Shown here: positions 1 to 5,516 of the stretch, one piece after another
Position numbering within the stretch: the stretch's first letter is position 1
Layout of the letters: each line of letters opens with the position of its first letter
Origin: Erysipelotrichaceae bacterium
GTDB taxonomy: Bacteria > Bacillota_I > Bacilli_A > Erysipelotrichales > Erysipelotrichaceae
Direction: 5' to 3'
Assembly: GCA_900759455.1 (NCBI GenBank)
Contig: CAAEVI010000103.1
Location: 1-11,077 of the forward strand
DNA: 11,077 nucleotides
Program-made: the position numbers and the translations under genes
Notes under the pieces: model-generated
What the model was told of the DNA's origin: nothing
Databases searched by the model: none
The model's input: the letters and a program-made list of their open reading frames with translations, nothing else

Positions 1-1
1 C

Positions 2-172
2 GTAATGACAGAGAAAAAATATGATTCTTCTTTGCTGAAGGGTAACTACCGCCTTCGCGTCAACGGAACATATACGAAATATGAAAATGTCGATCCGCAG
101 TGGATGCATGAACAGTATCGCATGGCATTACAAAAAGATGAAACTGCCTTCCTCGTCCGGGAGGTTCAATAG
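2..172 (+). CDS. 3' end of an unrecognised gene (partial)
   Basis: An open frame runs from the window edge to a TAG at 170-172 and encodes at least 56 residues. There is an internal ATG at position 5, but without upstream sequence I cannot tell whether this is the start of a small protein or the tail of a longer one. The residues are charged and aromatic (it ends in FLVREVQ), with no membrane segment and no motif I recognise. It sits 12 bases before lysC, and its stop codon overlaps the lysC ribosome binding site, so it is probably co-transcribed and translationally coupled with the aspartate-pathway genes. That position hints at amino-acid or cell-wall precursor metabolism, but I assign no function. 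Confidence 0.55.
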   Translation, partial: VMTEKKYDSSLLKGNYRLRVNGTYTKYENVDPQWMHEQYRMALQKDETAFLVREVQ

Positions 173-176
173 GGGG
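171..176 (+). promoter_or_regulatory. Ribosome binding site of lysC
   Basis: AGGGGG lies 8 bases before the ATG at 185 and overlaps the stop codon of the preceding gene. It fixes the lysC start and suggests coupled translation. Confidence 0.7.
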
Positions 177-184
177 AATTAACC

Positions 185-1516
185 ATGATCAAAATCACTA
201 AATTTGGCGGCTCTTCCGTGGCAAACGCCCAGCAGTTCGCCAAAGTAAAGAATATTATAGAAAGCGATCCGGCCAGACGCTTTGTTGTGGTCAGTGCTGT
301 CGGACGCGCCAACAAGCAGGACAACAAAGTGACCGATCTGCTGTATCTTTGTCAGGCACATATGCAGTATCATGTGGACTGCTCGCCTGTCTTTAAAATG
401 ATCAGGGAACGTTATATCAAGATACGTGACAATCTGCAGCTGAAATATCCGATCGAACGGGAACTGGATGATTTGTGGAATAAGATGAAAACATCGATCA
501 GCGTGGATGAACTGGTCAGCCGCGGCGAATATCTGACCGCACGGCTGATGGCGGAATATCTGGGATATGCCTTTGTCGATGCAAAAGATGTGATTCGGTT
601 TCGCTATGACGGATCGATCGACTTTGACTTTTGCGAAAAAAGCCTGCAGCGCATTGCCCGCAACAACCAGCCCTTTGTGGTTCCCGGCTTTTACGGCAGT
701 GCTCCGGACGGCAAGATCAGGGTCATGACCAGAGGCGGCAGCGACATTACCGGATCGATCCTCGCAAAATGCCTGCATGCCGATTTGTATGAAAACTGGA
801 CCGATGTCTCCGGTTTTCTCGTTGCTGATCCGCGCATTGTCCGGAATCCGAAACGAATACAGACAATCACTTACAGTGAACTTCGCGAGCTTTCTTATAT
901 GGGAGCGAGCGTCCTTCACGAAGAAGCGATCTTTCCGATCCTGGATGCCAACATCCCGATCAACATCCTGAATACCAATCAGCCGGATAATCCCGGTACG
1001 ATCATCATCAACGAGATCAAAGACAAAGACAAGGACAATGAAGTCATCACCGGAATTGCCGGAAAAAAAGACTTTACTGCCATTTCCATTTATAAAAACC
1101 ACATGTCCGATGAAGTAGGCATCGTGCGCAAAGCACTCTCTGTCTTTGAGCGTTACCGTGTTTCCATCGAACATATCCCAAGCGGCATCGACTCATTCAG
1201 TGTTATCGTTGCCAGCAAGGACGTCAAAGATATCATTTACGACATTGTAAATGACATCCGCCGTGAGCTGCAGCCCGATCAGGTCAAGGTATCCGATGAG
1301 ATTGCCCTGATTTCCACAGTAGGACGCAATATGAGTTCACGTCCCGGCATCAGCGGTCATTTGTTTGCGGCATTAGGCAAAAACGGCATCAATATCCGCA
1401 TGATCGCACAGGGAAGCGACGAGATCAACATCATCGTAGGTGTGGAAAATAAAGATTTTGAAAAAACGATCGAAGTCATTTACAATGGATTTATCAAAGA
1501 GGAGAATGAGCAATGA
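185..1516 (+). CDS. lysC: Aspartate kinase
   Basis: Aspartate kinase (EC 2.7.2.4) phosphorylates L-aspartate to 4-phospho-L-aspartate, the first committed step to lysine/diaminopimelate, threonine and methionine; it is cytosolic. The 443-residue product opens with the amino-acid-kinase signature KFGGSS (residues 6-11). It also has SRGE (112-115), the nucleotide-site stretch RGGSDITGS (183-191) and WTDVSGFLVADPR (205-217). From about residue 295 to the end are two ACT-type regulatory domains, the usual site of feedback by lysine or threonine; which effector acts here cannot be read from sequence. Length is normal for a monofunctional enzyme. The ATG is set by AGGGGG 8 bases upstream. The stop overlaps the asd start (ATGA, 1513-1516). 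I saw no lysine riboswitch, but the operon starts upstream of the window. Confidence 0.95.
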   Translation: MIKITKFGGSSVANAQQFAKVKNIIESDPARRFVVVSAVGRANKQDNKVTDLLYLCQAHMQYHVDCSPVFKMIRERYIKIRDNLQLKYPIERELDDLWNKMKTSISVDELVSRGEYLTARLMAEYLGYAFVDAKDVIRFRYDGSIDFDFCEKSLQRIARNNQPFVVPGFYGSAPDGKIRVMTRGGSDITGSILAKCLHADLYENWTDVSGFLVADPRIVRNPKRIQTITYSELRELSYMGASVLHEEAIFPILDANIPINILNTNQPDNPGTIIINEIKDKDKDNEVITGIAGKKDFTAISIYKNHMSDEVGIVRKALSVFERYRVSIEHIPSGIDSFSVIVASKDVKDIIYDIVNDIRRELQPDQVKVSDEIALISTVGRNMSSRPGISGHLFAALGKNGINIRMIAQGSDEINIIVGVENKDFEKTIEVIYNGFIKEENEQ

Positions 1517-2532
1517 AACAATATCGTGTAGCTATACTCGGTGCCACCGGTGCCGTCGGACAGGAAATGATGAAAGTGCTGGAAGAACAAAACTTTCCTG
1601 TTTCCGAACTTAAACTTTTAGCCAGCAGCCGCAGTGCCGGCAAAACGCTGTACTTTCAGGGAAAGCCGATCACGATCGAAGAAGCAACAGAAGATAGCTT
1701 TGACAATATTGATATTGTCCTTGGGGCAGCCGAAAATGATATTGCCAAACGTTTTTTGCCCGCTGCTGCCAAAAAAGGAGCTGTTGTCATCGACAACAGC
1801 AGCGCATACCGGCTGGATCCGAATGTCCCTTTGGTCGTTCCGGAAGTCAATCCGCAGGACGCCTTTGCCCATCACGGCATCATTGCCAATCCAAACTGCG
1901 CGACGATCATCGCTCTGGTTGCACTGGCGCCGCTGCATCGGCTTTATCACGCACAACGCATGATCGTTTCGACATATCAGGCGGTCAGCGGTGCCGGTGT
2001 CGGCGGTATTCGCGAACTGAACACACAGATGAAAGAAATGGCCAACAATGAAAAAATCAGTGAACCAAAAGTATTTCAGCATCCGATCGTCTGCAATCTG
2101 ATTCCTCAGATCGGCGGTTTTGATGAAATGGGATACTCCAGCGAAGAAATGAAGATGCAGAATGAAGGAAGAAAAATTCTCCATCACGATCAGCTGCGTG
2201 TCAACTGTACCTGCGTCCGTGTACCGATCCTGCGCTCTCATTCCGAAAGCATTACGGTTACTTTTGACAAAGAAATCAATCTGGAAGAAATCCGCTATGC
2301 ATACAAGCAGGCACCAGGTGTATTATTGGTAGATGATCCGCAGCATTCCATCTATCCGATGCCGGCAGACACAAGTGACCAGGATCTGGTATATGTCGGA
2401 AGGATCAGAGAAGATATTTCGGATCCGACCCGTCATTCACTCACCTTCTGGTGCTGCGGCGATCAGGTTCGAAAAGGGGCGGCTACCAATGCGGTACAGA
2501 TTGCCCAGCTTTTGATCAGCAAGGATCAGTAA
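1513..2532 (+). CDS. asd: Aspartate-semialdehyde dehydrogenase
   Basis: This enzyme (EC 1.2.1.11) reduces 4-phospho-L-aspartate to L-aspartate 4-semialdehyde with NADPH, directly following the aspartate kinase encoded upstream. The 339-residue protein has the Rossmann motif GATGAVG (10-16). The catalytic cysteine is in NPNCATI (Cys129), followed by STYQAVSGAG (from about residue 153, with Gln156) and RVPILRSHSES, whose His243 is the expected acid/base residue. Full length for the family. The start overlaps the lysC stop by four bases, so the two are translationally coupled and made in similar amounts. A strong terminator follows 8 bases after the stop, ending the operon. Product feeds diaminopimelate for peptidoglycan as well as amino acids. 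Confidence 0.96.
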   Translation: MKQYRVAILGATGAVGQEMMKVLEEQNFPVSELKLLASSRSAGKTLYFQGKPITIEEATEDSFDNIDIVLGAAENDIAKRFLPAAAKKGAVVIDNSSAYRLDPNVPLVVPEVNPQDAFAHHGIIANPNCATIIALVALAPLHRLYHAQRMIVSTYQAVSGAGVGGIRELNTQMKEMANNEKISEPKVFQHPIVCNLIPQIGGFDEMGYSSEEMKMQNEGRKILHHDQLRVNCTCVRVPILRSHSESITVTFDKEINLEEIRYAYKQAPGVLLVDDPQHSIYPMPADTSDQDLVYVGRIREDISDPTRHSLTFWCCGDQVRKGAATNAVQIAQLLISKDQ

Positions 2533-2539
2533 ATAACAG

Positions 2540-2563
2540 ACCGGAAACATTTCCGGTTTTTTT
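2540..2563 (+). terminator. Intrinsic terminator after asd
   Basis: A 7-bp stem (ACCGGAA paired with TTCCGGT, loop ACAT) at 2540-2557 is followed by a run of T at 2557-2563. It lies 8 bases downstream of the asd stop and separates the aspartate operon from the response regulator gene. Confidence 0.9.
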
Positions 2564-2572
2564 ATATATTTT

Positions 2573-2610
2573 TTTACAAAGGTTAACGATTGCTTTACGC
2601 CCGCTTAACA
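2573..2610 (+). promoter_or_regulatory. Four phased TTAACA-like repeats (Pho-box-like) before the response regulator
   Basis: Seen directly: hexamers TTTACA (2573), TTAACG (2583), TTTACG (2594) and TTAACA (2605), with start-to-start spacings of 10, 11 and 11 bp. This is the layout of the Bacillus PhoP box (TT[ACT]A[CT]A repeats separated by about 5 bp), bound as tandem dimers on one face of the helix. The last repeat sits where a -35 element would be, and no good sigma-70-type -35 is present, as is usual for activated promoters of this class. Which regulator binds is inference; the adjacent gene is the obvious candidate (autoregulation). WalR-type boxes (TGTWAH-N5-TGTWAH) have similar geometry but a different core. 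Confidence 0.65.
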
Positions 2611-2630
2611 GTCATCTGATATTGTTGTGT

Positions 2631-2636
2631 TTTAAT
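2631..2636 (+). promoter_or_regulatory. Candidate -10 element of the response regulator
   Basis: TTTAAT matches TATAAT at five of six positions and starts 26 bp after the start of the last phased repeat. It would place the transcript start near 2643, at or just before the ribosome binding site AAGGAG (2643-2648), giving a very short leader. TATAAA at 2636 is an alternative but would begin the transcript beyond that site. Confidence 0.4.
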
Positions 2637-2656
2637 ATAAACAAGGAGTTGAGGAG

Positions 2657-3325
2657 ATGAAACGAATACTAGTGATCGACGACAATGAAGATATCCGCAT
2701 GATCATCGGCTACAGTCTGATGAAAGCCGGCTATCAGGTCGATGATGCCGAAGACGGGCAAGCCGGACTTCAAAAAATAAACGAACATAATTATGACCTG
2801 ATGATCATCGACTGGATGATGCCGAACATGAACGGCATCGAACTGGTTCGGAAACTGCGTAGAGAACATGTAAACAGCATTATCTTCATGCTGACTGCCA
2901 AAGACGGCGTGGACGATCTGGTCGAGGCATTTGATGCCGGTGTTGATGACTATATGCGAAAACCATTTTCTCCCCGTGAACTGAGCGTACGGGTCAACCG
3001 CCACTTGGAACAAACACAAAAAAAAGAACAAACGGTTCTTCGTTACGGCGATATTGAACTAAACGAACAAAATCGCAAGGTCTTCCTGCATCAGCAGCCT
3101 CTGTCATTGACCAAAAAAGAATTTGATCTGCTTGCCTATTTTATGAATCATCCGGATACTGTTGTATCCCGCGATCAGATCCTCAATGATATCTGGGGTT
3201 ATCATTATGATGGTGATACCAGGGTCGTTGATGTTCATACATTCAAGCTTCGAAGCAAGCTGAAAGACAGCTGCATAAAAATTACATCGTCCAGAGGAAT
3301 CGGTTATATTCTCGAAAAAAAATAA
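2657..3325 (+). CDS. OmpR-family response regulator, PhoP-like, without adjacent kinase
   Basis: Two-component transcription factor of 222 residues. Residues 1-118 form the receiver domain: acidic pair Asp8/Asp9, phospho-acceptor Asp52 (in MIIDWMMPNMNG), conserved Thr80, and Lys102 in the KPFSPREL segment. Residues about 125-222 form the winged-helix DNA-binding domain, with LTKKEFDLL, GDTRVVDVH before the recognition helix, and the closing hairpin RGIGYILE. The GDTRVVDVH stretch resembles Bacillus PhoP, but many family members are close, so I leave the symbol blank. The start is supported by AAGGAG 8 bases upstream. No sensor kinase follows: the gene is alone between two terminators, so its partner must be encoded elsewhere. 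Phased repeats in its promoter, and matching ones in the divergent wall-polymer promoter, suggest it regulates both. Confidence 0.93.
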   Translation: MKRILVIDDNEDIRMIIGYSLMKAGYQVDDAEDGQAGLQKINEHNYDLMIIDWMMPNMNGIELVRKLRREHVNSIIFMLTAKDGVDDLVEAFDAGVDDYMRKPFSPRELSVRVNRHLEQTQKKEQTVLRYGDIELNEQNRKVFLHQQPLSLTKKEFDLLAYFMNHPDTVVSRDQILNDIWGYHYDGDTRVVDVHTFKLRSKLKDSCIKITSSRGIGYILEKK

Positions 3326-3363
3326 CATCGGACCATAAGCTGACATTGCTGTAAAAAGCTTTC

Positions 3364-3414
3364 AAGTGAATCTCAGCGCCTGTCTTTTCAGGCACAAGAG
3401 AATTCACTTTTTTT
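3364..3414 (+). terminator. Intrinsic terminator of the response regulator gene
   Basis: Outer stem AAGTGAA (3364-3370) pairs with TTCACTT (3403-3409). An inner stem, GCCTG/CAGGC, closes a TCTTTT loop, and a T run spans 3408-3414. It reads on the plus strand, 39 bases after the stop. Confidence 0.8.
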
Positions 3415-3474
3415 GATGATTCCCTGCTGTGCCGCTTTGACCTTGCATGCTTTTGCACTCTAACACCTTCATGC

Positions 3475-3525
3475 AAAAAAAGGACTGACGATCGTGTCAT
3501 CCCGCTGACACACAAAGCAGTCCTT
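3475..3525 (-). terminator. Intrinsic terminator of the wall-polymer operon
   Basis: Outer stem AAGGACTG (3480-3487) pairs with CAGTCCTT (3518-3525), with a second stem inside: GTGTCA (3494-3499) with TGACAC (3506-3511). Read on the minus strand, the hairpin is followed by seven T (3481-3475), so it ends the operon whose last gene stops at 3552. Four T on the plus side (3524-3527) could give weak termination in the other direction. Confidence 0.85.
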
Positions 3526-3551
3526 TTCCCCTTTGTAGCGTTTATACATTT

Positions 3552-4313
3552 TTATTTTTTTTGATCATTGGCATGACGCTGGCGGTAACGGCGCATGAAT
3601 CCTTCATAATTTTCTACTACTTCCTGTGCAGGACCATATTCTTTTACCACCCCGTCATGAATCCATATTGCGTCATCGCATAGTTCCAGGATACTGGAAT
3701 TACTGTGTGACACGATCATGACGGTCTTATTATGATCTGAAATGATCTCCTTCATTTTCGCATAACTTTTTTCTCTGAAATTAATGTCTCCGACGCTGAG
3801 AACTTCATCAATCAGGATAATCTCTGTATCCAGGATAGCCGTAATGGAAAAAGCCAGTTTTGAGTACATGCCGCTGGAATAAGACTGTACAGGTTTATAG
3901 ATAAAATCACCCAGTTCAGAGAATGCAATGATTTCCGGCAGTCTTTCACGGATTTCTTTTTCAGTGAACCCCAGCAGCAGCCCGGAGAGAAAGATGTTTT
4001 CATAGCCGCTCAGACTGGCCTGAAAGCCGATCCCGATTGCCAGAAGCGAAAGACGGTTGCCGAAAGTATTGATTTCCCCCTGATCCGGTGAAAAAACACC
4101 GGCAATCGTTTTTAAAAGCGTACTCTTTCCGCTTCCGTTCTTACCGATAATGCCGATGATCTTTCCTTTCGGAACCTGAAAGCTGACACCTTTCAATGCC
4201 TCGTAACAGTCTCTGCGCTGACGGATCTGTCCGATGCTTTTACGCAGAGAGAAGGACTTCATGCTGCGATATACGACATGCACATCTTTTACTTCTATTG
4301 CCAGTTCTTCCAT
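3552..4313 (-). CDS. Polysaccharide/teichoic-acid ABC exporter, ATPase subunit (TagH/Wzt-like)
   Basis: Nucleotide-binding subunit that powers export of an undecaprenyl-PP-linked wall polymer across the membrane, together with the permease encoded just upstream. Of the 253 residues, Walker A is GKNGSGKST (57-65), the signature motif is YSSGM (145-149), Walker B is EIILIDE (164-170, with Glu170 as the likely catalytic residue), and the switch histidine is His203 in VSHS. The N-terminal stretch before Walker A, with a basic segment around 20-35, is typical of the TagH/Wzt/RfbB branch. The protein ends soon after the ATPase fold, so it lacks the C-terminal carbohydrate-binding domain of some Wzt proteins and the long C-terminal extension of Bacillus TagH. 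The gene starts 6 bases after the permease stop, with only a GAGG very close to the ATG, so it probably relies on coupled translation. Confidence 0.92.
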   Translation of the reverse strand: MEELAIEVKDVHVVYRSMKSFSLRKSIGQIRQRRDCYEALKGVSFQVPKGKIIGIIGKNGSGKSTLLKTIAGVFSPDQGEINTFGNRLSLLAIGIGFQASLSGYENIFLSGLLLGFTEKEIRERLPEIIAFSELGDFIYKPVQSYSSGMYSKLAFSITAILDTEIILIDEVLSVGDINFREKSYAKMKEIISDHNKTVMIVSHSNSSILELCDDAIWIHDGVVKEYGPAQEVVENYEGFMRRYRQRHANDQKK

Positions 4314-4319
4314 ACCTCA

Positions 4320-5129
4320 TCACACCACCTTTACATAACTGTTCTCATGACGATACATCAGAAACAAGCCAGCCGCCAGCAGGATCAGTGCGATCACGAC
4401 CCAGTATGCAAACAGCCGCAGGCTCATGATATCTCCGTAGATGATGATCGCTCTGAGTTCATTGATGATATAAGCAACCGGATTGACATGTGTCATGAGC
4501 CAGCTGATATCGATTCCCAGAAACATCCTGGATCCAAGACGGTCTCCGATATCATAAAAGACACCGGAAAGATAAAACATGAAGCGCAGGATAACCTGAA
4601 CAATATTGTAAAGATCATTGACATATACGCCGAAATGCGCAACCAGGATACAAAATGAAAGTGTAAGCAGAAACAGCAGCAGGACTAACGGGATACATTG
4701 CAACAGCTGCAGGCGGAACGGAATATGATAAGCGATCATAAAGCCAATCACGATCCCGAAAGAAATGATCATCTTAAAGAAATTCACATACATTTTTTCC
4801 AGGATCAGCATATATTTCGGTATGTAAATTTTTGACACGATTCCTTTAAATGTATTGACGATCCGCACGCTGATAGAGACATTTTTATTAAAGAAATTCC
4901 ATACGGTCAGTCCGATGATGACAATGACCGGAAGATATTCCCCGTCAGAACGAAATACGACCACGGTAATAAATACATAGACAAGCATAAAAAGAACCGG
5001 ATCCAGGATCCACCAGATCCATGTCAGATAAGAAGAGCTGACTTCTCCTTTGAGTTCTGACTTTGCCGCATAAAGCGAGTAAGGATTGTAACGCTTCAAA
5101 TGATTCCAGACCTTAGAAAACACACTCAT
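4320..5129 (-). CDS. Polysaccharide/teichoic-acid ABC exporter, permease subunit (TagG/Wzm-like)
   Basis: Integral membrane subunit of an ABC-2 type exporter, acting with the following ATPase to flip a lipid-linked glycan. About 269 residues. A cytoplasmic N-terminus precedes roughly six membrane segments, starting around the WIWWILDP stretch and ending with an alanine/leucine-rich helix just before the C-terminus. Features typical of TagG/Wzm are the early tryptophan/proline-rich first segment and the VNPVAYIINELRAI stretch before the last helix. The start is uncertain: GTG at 5132, ATG at 5129 and GTG at 5123 are all in frame, and the purine-rich AGGGAG (5137-5132) would be best spaced for 5123 and poorly spaced for 5129. 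I keep the ATG by convention. It begins 9 bases after the stop of the small gene upstream. Confidence 0.9.
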   Translation of the reverse strand: MSVFSKVWNHLKRYNPYSLYAAKSELKGEVSSSYLTWIWWILDPVLFMLVYVFITVVVFRSDGEYLPVIVIIGLTVWNFFNKNVSISVRIVNTFKGIVSKIYIPKYMLILEKMYVNFFKMIISFGIVIGFMIAYHIPFRLQLLQCIPLVLLLFLLTLSFCILVAHFGVYVNDLYNIVQVILRFMFYLSGVFYDIGDRLGSRMFLGIDISWLMTHVNPVAYIINELRAIIIYGDIMSLRLFAYWVVIALILLAAGLFLMYRHENSYVKVV

Positions 5130-5138
5130 CACTCCCTA

Positions 5139-5516
5139 CTATATGTATTCCAAAATCCTCGGTGCCGGCTGATGCCAGTCCAGCAGGATCATATTGCCGA
5201 GCATCAGTTTTTTCTGATACCGTTCGTAATAATCCAGGGACAAAAATATCATGCCCTGATAACGGCGCATCAGCGAATGCAAAACAAGCGGCTCACCTTC
5301 CCAAAGAACCACAACACGGGTATTCTCTCTTCGAATCCCTTCGTAATGCTGACGGATCATAGCGATGTCCTGTGGCTGTGCTGCCCTGTAAACAACCAGA
5401 TAATCCGCACTGCGGTACAAGGTAGGTGCTGCCGGCCGGATGGTGCGGTAAAACCGCTTGGCGATCCGATATAGCAATTCATTTTTCTTTGCTATCTTAA
5501 TCAGATATTTCTTCAT
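5139..5516 (-). CDS. Small conserved-context protein of unknown function
   Basis: I do not recognise this 125-residue product. The N-terminus (about 1-28) is strongly basic and amphipathic, with alternating lysine/arginine and aromatic residues, as in proteins that lie on the inner membrane face. The rest alternates predicted strands and helices (DYLVVYRA, then a helix, RVVVLWEGEP, then MIFLSL and NMILLDW), suggestive of a small Rossmann-like or half glycosyltransferase fold. There is no EX7E motif or other catalytic signature I can name. A longer in-frame ATG exists at 5630, but the start at 5516 has an excellent GGAGGT (5526-5521), and the longer form would lie inside the upstream glycosyltransferase. 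It overlaps that gene by 20 bases. The position points to a role in polymer assembly or a glycosyltransferase accessory; this is inference. Confidence 0.75.
   Translation of the reverse strand: MKKYLIKIAKKNELLYRIAKRFYRTIRPAAPTLYRSADYLVVYRAAQPQDIAMIRQHYEGIRRENTRVVVLWEGEPLVLHSLMRRYQGMIFLSLDYYERYQKKLMLGNMILLDWHQPAPRILEYI

Noticed and set aside
1..184. Lysine riboswitch before lysC
   Set aside because: The bases before lysC are coding and leave only a 12-base gap; no aptamer fits. One could exist upstream of the window.
179..1174. Long minus-strand open frame opposite lysC
   Set aside because: It lies wholly opposite a clear aspartate kinase, shows no recognisable motif, and open antisense frames are common opposite genes with this codon use.
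1618..2241. 207-residue minus-strand open frame opposite asd
   Set aside because: Antisense shadow of a well-conserved enzyme, with no ribosome binding site or motif seen.
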